A stretch of DNA of 64,000 nucleotides from Candidatus Sulfopaludibacter sp. SbA3 (GTDB lineage: Bacteria; Acidobacteriota; Terriglobia; Bryobacterales; Bryobacteraceae), in the NCBI GenBank assembly GCA_945890485.1, contig CAMDCN010000003.1:124001-188000 (forward strand), written 5' to 3'. Position numbers and translations under genes: made by a program. Position 1 is the first letter of the stretch, and each line of letters opens with the position of its first letter. A model generated the notes under the pieces. It saw only the letters and a list, made by a program, of their open reading frames with translations, did no database searches and was not told where the DNA came from. Positions 1 through 8,774 of the stretch are shown piece by piece.

Positions 1-1
1 T

Positions 2-1396
2 AGCCTCGTCCCCGGCTGGTACGGCGGCATCGGTCCCCGCCTCGGCCTGGCCTATAGCCTCGACCAGAAGACCACCATTCGTTCCGGCTATGGCCGCTCC
101 TTCTCCCGCGTCACCGCGGTGCAGGGCTCGGGCCACTTCGCCGGATTCATCGGCCAGTACCAGTTCGAGAATAATTCTCAGGGCCTCCAGCCCACCTTCC
201 GTATCGACCAGGGCCTGCCGTCGTACGTCCTGCCCCCCTCGCTCGATCCGTCGTTCTCGAACGGATTGAACGTCGACTACTGGCAGGGCCAGGAAGCCAC
301 CCGCGCTCCGGAAAACTCATTCTGGACCTTTACTATGCAGCGGCAGGTCTCTTCCAGCCTTGTGGTTGAAATCGGCTATAACGGCAGCGCTGGCTCACAC
401 CTGCAGTCCGGCCTACTCGTCATGAACCAGGTCCCCACGCAGATCTATGAAAATCTGGTAGGCCGGTTCGGCGGCGCTCAGGCCAATAACATCCTGCGTG
501 CCGATATCAATTCGCCCCTCGCGGCCAGCGCCGGTATCGGATTGCCCTACCCCTCCTTCGCCACCCAACGTCTCCGCACCGTCGCTCAGGCGCTCCGCCC
601 CTATCCGCAGTATCAGGGCATTATCACCGGCGTCCAGAACGGCGACAAGTCCGGCCACTCCAGCTATCACGCCTTCATCCTGAAGGCTGATCGCCGCATG
701 TCAGGCGGCCTCACTTTCAATTGGAACTACGCCTTTACAAAGCTCCTCACCGACTCTGACTCCTATTTCGCCAACACCGGCGCTGCTCAGGATCAGTACA
801 ACCGTCGCCTGGAGAAATCCATCGGCCAGTTCGATCAGACTCACGCCCTGAAGTTCTCCACGATCTACGAACTTCCCTTCGGCAAGGGCCGCAAGTGGGC
901 TACCGGCGGACTCCTCAACCAAGTCATCGGGGGGTGGCGGCTCGCCGCGATTCAGACCTATTCGAGCGGTCTGCCCGTCGCCCTCCAACGGAACAATCCG
1001 TTGCCAATCTTCAACGGTGTCACCCGTCCCGTCGTCGACAGCTACGACAATTGGCGCGGGCCCGTTGCAGGCGACAGCTTCGATCCGAACGTCGACCGTT
1101 TCCTGAAGCCGGCGAACCAGTTCCCAGCCCAGCCCGTGTCTGCCTTCGGCAACGCTACTCGTTACAATCCGAAGCTACGCGGTTTCTGGAATACCACCGA
1201 GAACGTCAGCATCGCGAAGACCTTCAACGTCGGGGAACGTCTCCGGGTCGATCTCCGCGGCGAAGGCTTCAATATCTTCAACCGTACGATCTTTGGCACG
1301 GGCAGTACCAATCTCAACGCCGGCACCTTCGGGGTTGTCGCCAATCAGGTCAACACTCCCCGGCAAATCCAAGTCGGCTTGAAGATCTATTGGTAA
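2..1396 (+). CDS. TonB-dependent receptor, Oar-like, C-terminal part (5' end outside window)
   Basis: The frame is already open at base 2 and runs to a TAA, giving about 464 residues of a beta-barrel protein. It has alternating aromatic and polar strands, recurrent NYAFTKLL/YELPFGKGRKW-type segments, and a C-terminus ending in an aromatic residue (GLKIYW), as outer-membrane barrels do. The phrases match the C-terminal barrel of the large carboxypeptidase-regulatory-domain receptors typical of acidobacteria, and resemble the complete copy at 19165-22608. The plug and N-terminal domain lie upstream of the window. The expected role is TonB-dependent import of large substrates through the outer membrane; the ligand is unknown. 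It ends 3 bp from the convergent RNase T2 gene. The first in-frame GTG (119) is internal, not a start. Confidence 0.8.
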   Translation, partial: SLVPGWYGGIGPRLGLAYSLDQKTTIRSGYGRSFSRVTAVQGSGHFAGFIGQYQFENNSQGLQPTFRIDQGLPSYVLPPSLDPSFSNGLNVDYWQGQEATRAPENSFWTFTMQRQVSSSLVVEIGYNGSAGSHLQSGLLVMNQVPTQIYENLVGRFGGAQANNILRADINSPLAASAGIGLPYPSFATQRLRTVAQALRPYPQYQGIITGVQNGDKSGHSSYHAFILKADRRMSGGLTFNWNYAFTKLLTDSDSYFANTGAAQDQYNRRLEKSIGQFDQTHALKFSTIYELPFGKGRKWATGGLLNQVIGGWRLAAIQTYSSGLPVALQRNNPLPIFNGVTRPVVDSYDNWRGPVAGDSFDPNVDRFLKPANQFPAQPVSAFGNATRYNPKLRGFWNTTENVSIAKTFNVGERLRVDLRGEGFNIFNRTIFGTGSTNLNAGTFGVVANQVNTPRQIQVGLKIYW

Positions 1397-1399
1397 CCC

Positions 1400-2044
1400 T
1401 TAACGCAAAGGCTGTACGATAATCTCGGACAAACGGCAAGCCTGCCTCGCCACCTCGGCGGAGCAGGCTCTTGCTTTTAGGTCCTTCGTCAAACACACCC
1501 GAACCTCCTGCAGAAACCGGCCGCTGCACCCCACCGTCACCGAATCGGCTGGCAATCCTGGATTCGCCGCCACAAATTCCTTCTGAATCACAGCCGGGGC
1601 CACCGTCCGCGCCCGCTTTGGGCTCCGTAGCGAGGCCGGAATCTTGACGTTCTGAAACGCCCGTCTCGCCCGGTCAAAATACCTCGCTGCGTTTTCGCCA
1701 GAACACACCCCATGCTTCCGCCACTCGTGCCGGATCAGCCCCGTGCTCGGCATAATGTCCAATACTCCATCAATGACGGGTTTCGAAAGCTGCTCGCCCG
1801 TCTCGCAGAACTGCGGCCAACTCCGCTCATACTGCGGCCACAAGCCATGCAGAATGAAGTCGTATTGGCGCGTCCCTCCGCACTGCATCCTGTCCCGTTC
1901 CCCGGCCGGCGTGGAGCAGTGCTGCGGCGACCACGACAGGCTCAGCACGTAAAAGTCAAACTTCCCGGCCTCGCCTCGCGGTTGATCCCGCCGCTGTCCC
2001 ATCACCAGTCCAACACCGAAAATCAATACCAGAGCCAATCGCAT
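1400..2044 (-). CDS. Secreted ribonuclease T2 family protein
   Basis: The 214-residue protein starts with a hydrophobic signal peptide (about residues 1-16). It carries both RNase T2 active-site blocks: CAS I FILHGLWP at 63-70 (His66) and CAS II HEWRKHG at 106-112 (His106, Glu107, Lys110, His111). Several cysteines suit periplasmic disulfides. The family cleaves RNA through a 2',3'-cyclic phosphate intermediate with little base preference, so a periplasmic or secreted nutrient-scavenging nuclease is likely. Its start codon is only 25 bp from the divergent thiL start, so the promoters must overlap. It is a single-gene unit facing the partial receptor gene. Confidence 0.9.
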   Translation of the reverse strand: MRLALVLIFGVGLVMGQRRDQPRGEAGKFDFYVLSLSWSPQHCSTPAGERDRMQCGGTRQYDFILHGLWPQYERSWPQFCETGEQLSKPVIDGVLDIMPSTGLIRHEWRKHGVCSGENAARYFDRARRAFQNVKIPASLRSPKRARTVAPAVIQKEFVAANPGLPADSVTVGCSGRFLQEVRVCLTKDLKARACSAEVARQACRLSEIIVQPLR

Positions 2045-2057
2045 CGTTCTACCAACT

Positions 2058-2063
2058 TACAAT
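2058..2063 (+). promoter_or_regulatory. Candidate -10 box (TACAAT) for thiL
   Basis: TACAAT lies exactly six bases before the GTG start of thiL. Transcription would then begin at or next to the start codon, giving a leaderless mRNA. No Shine-Dalgarno-like purine run is present in the six bases between. No clear -35 hexamer is seen 17 bp upstream. Confidence 0.45.
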
Positions 2064-2069
2064 AGGCCT

Positions 2070-2933
2070 GTGGACGAAGCCGAGCTGATAGCCCGCATCG
2101 AGAAGAGCCTCGCCCGCCGCGGCCTCGCCACCGGCAACGGGATCATCACCGGAATCGGCGACGATTGCGCCATTTTCCGCCCACGCTCCGGCGACGATCT
2201 CCTCTTCACGACCGATCAGATGCACCAGGATCGCCATTTCACCGCCGCGACTGCCGCATGGCAAGTCGGGCACACAGCGCTCGCCCGCTCTCTGTCGGAC
2301 ATCGCCGCCATGGGTGGACGTCCCCTGTTCACTATCGTCGCCCTCGCCTCGAACGATCCCGCCTGGATTGACCAGTTCTATGCCGGCTTCCTCGCCCTCG
2401 CCGAAAAGCACCACGTCATCCTCGCCGGAGGCGACCTCTCCTCGACGCCGACGCCCTCCTGTGACGTCATGGTCTGCGGCGCCGTCCCCCGAGGCCGGGC
2501 CCTGCTCCGCTCGAAAGCCCGGCCGGGCGATACCCTCTACGTCTCCGGCCCGCTGGGCGCCGCTGCCCTAGCTCTCGAACGCGGCCGCCCCCGTCTCCCG
2601 GCGCCGCAGCTGGCGATGGGGCAGACACTCTACGCCCAAGGCGTCCGTTGCGCCATGGATCTCTCCGATGGCCTCTCCATCGACCTCCGCCGCCTCTGCG
2701 TCGCCAGCGGTGTCTCGGCCCATCTCGACAGCGTCCCTCGTGCTCGCGGCGCCAGTCTCCACCAAGCACTCCACGGCGGCGAGGACTACGCGCTCCTCTT
2801 CACCTCCCGCAAGCCAATTCCGAACGCCATCGCCATCGGCCGCATCACGAAGTCCAATCCCGGCGAGGTCTTCTTTGACGATAGGCCACTGCCCCCGTTA
2901 GGTTGGGACCACTACCATGAACCCAGTTCTTGA
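2070..2933 (+). CDS. thiL: Thiamine-monophosphate kinase
   Basis: This 287-residue protein has the ThiL/PurM-type ATP-grasp-like fold signatures: the Mg/ATP-binding GIGDDCA near residues 28-34, the SLSDIAAMGG block, the GGDLSSTP block, and the late MDLSDGLSIDLRR and HGGEDYALL motifs. It phosphorylates thiamine monophosphate to thiamine diphosphate, the last step of cofactor synthesis in the cytoplasm. It is slightly shorter than typical ThiL (about 320 residues). The GTG at 2070 is chosen because the conserved N-terminus begins there. Its 3' end overlaps the next gene by 17 bp, so the two are probably co-translated. No TPP riboswitch can fit in the 25 bp upstream. Confidence 0.92.
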   Translation: MDEAELIARIEKSLARRGLATGNGIITGIGDDCAIFRPRSGDDLLFTTDQMHQDRHFTAATAAWQVGHTALARSLSDIAAMGGRPLFTIVALASNDPAWIDQFYAGFLALAEKHHVILAGGDLSSTPTPSCDVMVCGAVPRGRALLRSKARPGDTLYVSGPLGAAALALERGRPRLPAPQLAMGQTLYAQGVRCAMDLSDGLSIDLRRLCVASGVSAHLDSVPRARGASLHQALHGGEDYALLFTSRKPIPNAIAIGRITKSNPGEVFFDDRPLPPLGWDHYHEPSS

Positions 2934-3891
2934 TCTCATTGAAGCCTTCCGCCGCTCGCAGGTGCTGTTCACCGCCGTCCACCTCGGCGTCTTCGATCTT
3001 CTTGCCACGGGCCACACCGCCCCGGCCATCGCCAACCGTCTCGCCGCGGACCTGCGCGCGACCGAACTCCTGCTCGACGCCTGCGTCAACCTCGGCCTGC
3101 TCACGAAAGCCGATGGCCGCTACCGCAACACCCCGGACGCCGAGCGCTACTGTACCCGGTCGAGCCCCGAGACTCTCGCCGGATACATGCTCTACTCCCG
3201 TGATGTCCTATGGCATCTCTGGGCCAACCTCCCGGACGCCGTCCGCGAAGGTTCCCACCGCTGGCCGCAAACCTTCCAACTCGACTCCAGCGCCGACATC
3301 TTCCGCCACTTCTTCCGCACGCCCGAGTCCCTCACGACGTTCCAGCAAGGCATGCATGGTTTCGGCCTGCTCTCCTCGCCCAAGGTCGTAGCGGCGTTTG
3401 ACTTGAGTGGTTTTCAGCACCTCTGCGACCTCGGCGGCGGTACTGGCCACCTTGCCGCCGCAGCCCGCGCGCACTGGCCCAACCTTTCCGCCAGCGTCTT
3501 CGATCTGCCCGCCGTCATCGAAGCCTATCCGGTTCCCGGAGTCCAAGGCATCGCCGGAGACTTCTTCGCCGACCCGCTGCCCGCCGCGGATCTTTATGCC
3601 CTTGGCCGCATCGTCCACGACTGGTCCACGCCGAAGGTTGAAACCCTGCTCACCAAAATCTACGCCGCCCTGCCCGCCGGCGGCGGCCTCCTCCTCGCCG
3701 AAGCCATTCTTGACGACGACCACACCGGCCCCCGCCACGCCGTCTTCCAATCCCTGAACATGCTCACCTGCACCGAAGGCCGCGAACGCTCGGTGCCGGA
3801 ATACCAAGCCCTGCTCGAAGCCATCGGCTTCGTCGACGTCCAAGCCCGCCGCACCGGAGCCCCTCTTGATGCGATCCTTGCTCGCAAGTAG
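2917..3891 (+). CDS. SAM-dependent O-methyltransferase (acetylserotonin OMT-like)
   Basis: The 324-residue protein has an N-terminal winged-helix dimerisation domain (about 1-100) and a C-terminal Rossmann methyltransferase domain. The SAM-binding motif I is LGGGTG at 172-177, and the likely catalytic-base His sits in RIVHDW (His234). This arrangement is that of plant-type and polyketide O-methyltransferases (acetylserotonin OMT/CrtF/TcmN families). The substrate cannot be read from the sequence. It overlaps thiL by 17 bp and the next gene by about 23 bp, so it is inside an operon. No polyketide synthase or other biosynthetic core lies near, so a link to a secondary metabolite is not supported here. 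Confidence 0.8.
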   Translation: MNPVLDLIEAFRRSQVLFTAVHLGVFDLLATGHTAPAIANRLAADLRATELLLDACVNLGLLTKADGRYRNTPDAERYCTRSSPETLAGYMLYSRDVLWHLWANLPDAVREGSHRWPQTFQLDSSADIFRHFFRTPESLTTFQQGMHGFGLLSSPKVVAAFDLSGFQHLCDLGGGTGHLAAAARAHWPNLSASVFDLPAVIEAYPVPGVQGIAGDFFADPLPAADLYALGRIVHDWSTPKVETLLTKIYAALPAGGGLLLAEAILDDDHTGPRHAVFQSLNMLTCTEGRERSVPEYQALLEAIGFVDVQARRTGAPLDAILARK

Positions 3892-5122
3892 CCTTCTTGC
3901 TCTGCCCCTGCTCGCGCAGCCCGATCTCCTCGACCGCGCCGCCACCCTGCCGCCCGAACTCTACGCCGACGTCGTGCTTCGCCTCGCCGAAGCCGGCAAG
4001 CTCAACGTGGAAGAACCCGCCGAACTCCTCGAACGCATCTTCCTCCTCGCCAACCAAGTGAAGTACCCTGTCCGGCCCAGCACCGGCCCTGGACTGCCAC
4101 TGTGGACTGACTCCATCACGGGTGTAACTCACGCGGCGGGAGATCATCAACTCGACCGCCTCTCCATCCAGGTCCGCGTAGCCGTCGCACTGAAGTCCGC
4201 CAAACTCTTCCGGGAAATCGACCCAACGCCCCCGCCCCAAACCTGCAACGACCTGTTCGTCTACCGGCCCGACATCTACTACGAGAATCTCTGGCGCTTT
4301 CCCGATACCGCCCCCGATGCCTTCCGTCGCATCCGCAGGTCCTCCCAAGCGGCCCCTGCCATCAGCTTGCTCGGTCGATTGCCCAACGCCGACGAACTCA
4401 CCGTCTTCCTCGCCGGCGCCATACCCGAGATCCACGACTCCTGGCGCAGCTTCGCCCCCTTTTCGTTCACCATGCTTACCGAGGCCCGCTCCCATCCCTC
4501 CTTGGTTCCCGCGTGGCGCACCTGGTTCACGAACCATATCAACGGCCACCGCTGCTCCAGTCCAGGGGAGGTTCACGAGCTGCGGATGGCGATCGAACTG
4601 TACAACACACTGAGTGATACGCCCATGGACCTCAAGGACTTCAAGTCCTCCGGGACGGACGAAACTCCAGAGCAGAGAGTTTTCTTCTCCGTACCCGTTT
4701 CCACGCGAATCCTCGCCGACTACCGTGCTCTTCGCTTCGGCGGCGCCAAGGAGACCCTGCCTGAAGCCGAACGCCGGAAGCCCGAGTGGGAAGCGCGCCT
4801 TCGGGACTTTCTCAAAGACCTGTCCGAATGGAAGCACGATGACCAACTGACCAGCCGCGAAATCTTCCATCACCGCGCCATCATGGAACAGGGTCTCTTC
4901 GACATCATCCCGCCCGGTCCCCTGCTGCGCAAAGCCACCACCGAGCACGTCAGCTTCCTCGCCCTCTCTCCCATCCGAACGGACTATGCCACCGAGTGGC
5001 TAACCTATGCCAAAAGACTGCTGCAGAATTCCCCCTACGCCGCCGAAGAGATCCGCCGCTCCGGCGACCTCGCCCTCAACGTTCTCCTCGAAACCGAAGC
5101 ACTCGCCCCGCGTAGGCGATAA
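3869..5122 (+). CDS. Secreted protein of unknown function
   Basis: I do not recognise this 417-residue protein. It begins with a clear signal peptide (MRSLLASSLLALPLLAQ) followed by a mostly helical, repeat-poor body rich in Leu, Ala, Glu and Arg. No catalytic motif or metal site stands out. The ATG at 3869 is preferred to the TTG just before it because it gives the cleanest signal peptide. It overlaps the methyltransferase gene by 23 bp and is followed 12 bp later by the DUF4380 gene. The location suggests an exported helper of the polymer-degradation genes downstream, but that is only context. Confidence 0.65.
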   Translation: MRSLLASSLLALPLLAQPDLLDRAATLPPELYADVVLRLAEAGKLNVEEPAELLERIFLLANQVKYPVRPSTGPGLPLWTDSITGVTHAAGDHQLDRLSIQVRVAVALKSAKLFREIDPTPPPQTCNDLFVYRPDIYYENLWRFPDTAPDAFRRIRRSSQAAPAISLLGRLPNADELTVFLAGAIPEIHDSWRSFAPFSFTMLTEARSHPSLVPAWRTWFTNHINGHRCSSPGEVHELRMAIELYNTLSDTPMDLKDFKSSGTDETPEQRVFFSVPVSTRILADYRALRFGGAKETLPEAERRKPEWEARLRDFLKDLSEWKHDDQLTSREIFHHRAIMEQGLFDIIPPGPLLRKATTEHVSFLALSPIRTDYATEWLTYAKRLLQNSPYAAEEIRRSGDLALNVLLETEALAPRRR

Positions 5123-5125
5123 ACT
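5120..5125 (+). promoter_or_regulatory. Possible -10 box (TAAACT) for the DUF4380 gene
   Basis: TAAACT lies nine bases before the ATG at 5135, overlapping the stop codon of the previous gene. If used, the leader would be only about three bases. The placement resembles the other start-proximal hexamers in this window, but this one is less exact, and the gene may simply be cotranscribed from upstream. Confidence 0.2.
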
Positions 5126-5134
5126 GACGGTTTC

Positions 5135-6043
5135 ATGTCCATCGAAAAAATCAACTTCCGCGGCTGGCCCAACTCCTACAAACTCTCGAACGGTATCGTC
5201 GATCTCGTCCTCACCTCCGACGTCGGCCCGCGCGTTATCCACTACGGCTTCACCGGCGGCCCCAATTTCTTCAAGGAATTCGACGAAATGATGGGCGGCT
5301 CCGGCGAGTCGCAATGGATGATCCGCGGTGGCCATCGCCTCTGGAAAGGCCCCGAAGATCGCCACGCCACCTACGCCCTCGACAACGGTCCCATCGAAGT
5401 CGTCGCCAGCGGCCTCTCCCTGCTCGCCAAACAACCCGTCGAGCCCGAGACAGGGCTCCGGAAAACCCTCCGCCTTACTCTCGATCCCGAGACGTCCCAG
5501 GTCGAAGTCCTCCACACCATCGAGAACACGAACCAGCTACCCGTCGAACTCGCCGCCTGGACGCCTACCGTCATGGCACAGGGTGGCGTCGGCATCACTG
5601 GATGGCCCCCGCGCGGCACTCATCCCGAAATGCTCGAACCCACCAATCCCATCATCATGTGGGCCTTCACGGACCTCTCCGACCCCCGCTGGAAGTTCAC
5701 GAAAAAATACCTGATGCTGCGGCAGGATCCCTCGAATCCGGTACCCCAAAAGCTCGGCCACTTCAACAATCACACCTGGGGCGCTTACAGTCTCCACGGC
5801 GGCCTGTTCCTGAAGCAATACTTCCCCGACGGCATCGCCGAAGAGCATCCCGAGTTCGGCGCTTCGTTCGAGATCTTCACGAACGCGGACTTCCTGGAAC
5901 TCGAAACGATGGGCCCACTCACGCAACTCCGCCCCGGCGACATGCTAACGCACACCGAACTCTGGAGCCTCCATCCGGATGTTCCGCTGACCGCCTTCAC
6001 CGACGACGAACTCGACGCCAAGGTCCTCCCCTTACTCGCATGA
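5135..6043 (+). CDS. DUF4380 family protein (aldose-epimerase-like beta-sandwich)
   Basis: The 302-residue cytoplasmic-looking protein has the pattern of the DUF4380/galactose-mutarotase-like fold: SNGIVDLVLTSDVGPRVIHY near the N-terminus, then GGHRLW, a long beta-rich centre, and HNTENTN-like strands (LHTIENTNQLPVELAAWTPT) typical of sugar-binding sandwiches. Members are thought to bind or modify carbohydrates, but no reaction is established. It lies between a secreted unknown and two sulfatases, and its stop codon overlaps the next ATG (ATGA). This supports a role in handling the sugars freed by those enzymes. The call is by family resemblance only. Confidence 0.7.
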   Translation: MSIEKINFRGWPNSYKLSNGIVDLVLTSDVGPRVIHYGFTGGPNFFKEFDEMMGGSGESQWMIRGGHRLWKGPEDRHATYALDNGPIEVVASGLSLLAKQPVEPETGLRKTLRLTLDPETSQVEVLHTIENTNQLPVELAAWTPTVMAQGGVGITGWPPRGTHPEMLEPTNPIIMWAFTDLSDPRWKFTKKYLMLRQDPSNPVPQKLGHFNNHTWGAYSLHGGLFLKQYFPDGIAEEHPEFGASFEIFTNADFLELETMGPLTQLRPGDMLTHTELWSLHPDVPLTAFTDDELDAKVLPLLA

Positions 6044-7410
6044 TCACCCGCCGTAGCCTGCTCGCTGCCCCCGCGCTGCTCAGCGCCCAATCGAAGCAGC
6101 CCGACATCGTGGTCGTCCTCACCGACGACCTGGGCTACGGCGATCTCTCTTGTTTCGGTCACCCGAACATCAAGACTCCCCACCTCGACAAGTTCGCGAC
6201 GCAAGGAATCCGCTTCACGGACTGCTATGCTGCCGCGCCGGTCTGCTCGCCCTCCCGCTGCGGCCTGCTCACCGGCCGCACCCCCACGCGTCTCGGCGTC
6301 TATGATTGGATCCCCGAGAAGTCGCCCATGCATTTGCAGCGCAGCGAACAGACGTTCGCGAAGCTGCTCCAACAGACCGGCTATGCCACCGCCCACATCG
6401 GCAAGTGGCATTGCAACGGCTTGTTCAACAACCCCGCGCAGCCCCAGCCGAACGACCACGGCTTCGACCATTGGGTGGCGACGCAAAACAACTCGCTGCC
6501 CTCGCACAAAGACCCCCTCAATTTCGTCCGCAACGGCCAGCCCGTCGGCCCGCTTACCGGCTTCTCCAGCCAGATCGTCGCCGATGAGTCCATCGCGTGG
6601 CTCAAGTCTGTCCCTGCCGCCAAGCCCTTCTGCCTGTTCGCCTGCTTCCACTCGCCGCACGAAAAGGTGGCCACCTCGGACGCCTTCACGGCGCAGTACG
6701 GCCAAGCCTCGCCCCGTGAACGCGCCGAGTACTTCGGCAACGTCGCCGAAATGGACCATCACTTCGGCCGGCTGATGGCTGCGCTCGAAGCGCAGGGCCG
6801 GGGCGATGCTCTCGTCTTCTTCACTTCGGACAATGGACCCGAGACCCTCCTCCGCTATCCGGCGGCGAACCGCTCCTACGGCACCCCCGGCCCGTTCCGC
6901 GGCATGAAGCTGTCGCTCTATGAAGGCGGCATCCGCGTCCCCGGCATCCTCCGTTGGCCCGGTCGCGCCAAGGCGGGCGTCACCTCTGCTGAACCCATCT
7001 GCGGAGTTGATATCCTGCCAACCCTGATCGAGGCCGCCCGCGGGCCGAAGCCCGCCAATCGCCTCGACGGCGCCAGCATCCTGCCGGTGCTGAAAGGCAA
7101 ATCCGTCCGCCGCTCCGTGCCTCTGCATTGGCACTACCTCAACGCCATGCATGAGCCGAAGGCCGCGCTCCGCGATGGCCCGTGGAAGGTGGTCGGCATG
7201 TGGCCGGAAGGAGCGCCGAAACTACCGGTCTCCGGCTTCCGGCCCGAGTTCCTTGACATCGCGCGGAAACAGACCCTGAGCCGCTTCGCGCTCTACCATC
7301 TGCCCACCGATGTGGCCGAGCAGAAGGACCTCTCGACCCAGTCGCCGAAACAATTCGCCAAGCTCAAAGATCGCTTGATCACGCTCCATCGCGAGGTACT
7401 GGCCGGATGA
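6040..7410 (+). CDS. Exported sulfatase (arylsulfatase family)
   Basis: This is a 456-residue type I sulfatase. A Tat-like N-terminus (ITRRSLLAAPALLSA) is followed by the metal-binding Asp pair in LTDDLGYGD (29-30) and the formylglycine motif CSPSR at 69-73, where the Cys must be oxidised by a maturase. HIGKWH and TSDNGPE supply further active-site residues. It removes sulfate from sulfated sugars or similar organics in the periplasm. The start at 6040 overlaps the previous stop (ATGA), and a second sulfatase follows with the same 4-bp overlap. No maturase gene is visible in the window. Confidence 0.9.
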   Translation: MITRRSLLAAPALLSAQSKQPDIVVVLTDDLGYGDLSCFGHPNIKTPHLDKFATQGIRFTDCYAAAPVCSPSRCGLLTGRTPTRLGVYDWIPEKSPMHLQRSEQTFAKLLQQTGYATAHIGKWHCNGLFNNPAQPQPNDHGFDHWVATQNNSLPSHKDPLNFVRNGQPVGPLTGFSSQIVADESIAWLKSVPAAKPFCLFACFHSPHEKVATSDAFTAQYGQASPRERAEYFGNVAEMDHHFGRLMAALEAQGRGDALVFFTSDNGPETLLRYPAANRSYGTPGPFRGMKLSLYEGGIRVPGILRWPGRAKAGVTSAEPICGVDILPTLIEAARGPKPANRLDGASILPVLKGKSVRRSVPLHWHYLNAMHEPKAALRDGPWKVVGMWPEGAPKLPVSGFRPEFLDIARKQTLSRFALYHLPTDVAEQKDLSTQSPKQFAKLKDRLITLHREVLAG

Positions 7411-8774
7411 CCCGCAGAGGATTTCTCGCAGCGCTAGCCGCGCCCGCCCCGAAACGGAACGTGCTCTTCATCGGGTCCGACGACCTGAATACCTGCCTGA
7501 GCTGCTACGGCCACCCCATCGTAAAAACGCCGAACATCGACCGGATTGCGAAGGCAGGCGTGCGCTTCGACCGGGCCTATTCGCAGTTCCCGTTCTGCAG
7601 TCCGTCGCGGACGTCGATGATGACCGGCCTCGCGCCGGATGCGACCAAAGTTTATGATCTCGTGAAGCACTTCCGCTCCGCGGTGCCGAACGCCGTTACG
7701 CTCCCGCAGCTATTCCGGAACAACGGCTACTGGACCGCGCGGATCGGCAAGATCTATCACTACGGCGTCCCCCGCGACGTCGGGACCGCGGGCCTCGACG
7801 ATCCACCGTCCTGGGACTACACCTTCAATCCCATCGGCGTTGACAAGACGAAGGAAGAGCCGCTGCTCATTAACCATACGCCGCAGCGAACCAACATCGG
7901 CAGCGCGATCACAATCCACTCCTCCAGCCATCCGGACGAGCAGCACACCGACGGCATTGCCGCGGACCATGCCGTGTCCTTACTCGAGAAGAACAAGGAC
8001 AAGCCTTTCTTCCTGGCCGTTGGTTTCTACCGGCCGCACGTGCCCTGGATCGCTCCCAAGAAGTACTTCGACATGTTCCCGCTCGACCAGATCGAACCGG
8101 TCTCGTTCGAAGAGGACGAGATGAAGATCGCCCCGCAATGGGCCTACTTCACCAAACCCGGCAATTGGGGCATGACCCTCCAACAGCGCAAGGAAGCCGT
8201 GCAGGCTTACTATGCCTCCATCGCGTTTCTCGATGTGCAGGTGGGCAAGGTGCTCGACGCGCTGGACCGTCTAAAACTCACCGCCTCGACAACGATAGTC
8301 TTCTGGTCCGACCATGGCTACCACCTCGGCGAGCACGGGCAGTGGATGAAGCAGGCGCTATTCGAACCGGCCACCCGCATCCCGCTGCTCTTCTCGGGCG
8401 CCGGCGTCAGCGCGAAAAACAAGGTCTGCCGCGGACCCGTGGAGATGCTCGACATCTACCCGACGCTGGCTGACCTCTGCGGATTAAAGCCGCCGCCGAA
8501 TCTGCACGGCCGCAGCCTGAAGTCGCTGCTCGCCAAGCCGGAACGTCGCTCCACCCATCCGGCGGTGAGCCAAGTGCAGCGCGGCAAGGTGATGGGGTAT
8601 TCGATCCGCACCGAACGCTACCGCTACACCATGTGGAACGACGGCGCCGAAGGCGAAGAGTTCTACGACTATCAGACGGACCCACGCGAGTTCAAGAACC
8701 TCGCCGCGACCGCCGAGCAGAAAGCCGCACTCAAGCAGCAGCTAAGAGCCATCGTTCAGGCGCGAGGCGCGTAG
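7407..8774 (+). CDS. Exported sulfatase (iduronate-2-sulfatase-like)
   Basis: The 455-residue protein starts with a short Tat-like TRRGFLAALAAPA signal and has the sulfatase core: GSDDLNTCLSCYGHP, the formylglycine site CSPSR at 64-68, and WSDHGYHLGEHGQW. The SDDL and FYRPHVPW blocks are those of the iduronate-2-sulfatase subgroup. It probably desulfates uronic-acid-containing glycans in the periplasm; the exact substrate is not readable. It is joined to the preceding sulfatase by an ATGA overlap, and its last 19 bp overlap the convergent VWA gene. It ends the + strand operon that begins with thiL. Confidence 0.88.
   Translation: MTRRGFLAALAAPAPKRNVLFIGSDDLNTCLSCYGHPIVKTPNIDRIAKAGVRFDRAYSQFPFCSPSRTSMMTGLAPDATKVYDLVKHFRSAVPNAVTLPQLFRNNGYWTARIGKIYHYGVPRDVGTAGLDDPPSWDYTFNPIGVDKTKEEPLLINHTPQRTNIGSAITIHSSSHPDEQHTDGIAADHAVSLLEKNKDKPFFLAVGFYRPHVPWIAPKKYFDMFPLDQIEPVSFEEDEMKIAPQWAYFTKPGNWGMTLQQRKEAVQAYYASIAFLDVQVGKVLDALDRLKLTASTTIVFWSDHGYHLGEHGQWMKQALFEPATRIPLLFSGAGVSAKNKVCRGPVEMLDIYPTLADLCGLKPPPNLHGRSLKSLLAKPERRSTHPAVSQVQRGKVMGYSIRTERYRYTMWNDGAEGEEFYDYQTDPREFKNLAATAEQKAALKQQLRAIVQARGA

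Noticed and set aside
2045-2069. TPP riboswitch before thiL
   Set aside because: Only 25 bp separate thiL from the divergent gene, far too short, and no THI-box sequence is present.
2917-3891. O-methyltransferase as part of a secondary-metabolite cluster
   Set aside because: No polyketide, peptide or terpene core gene lies near; the neighbours are thiL and a secreted unknown.
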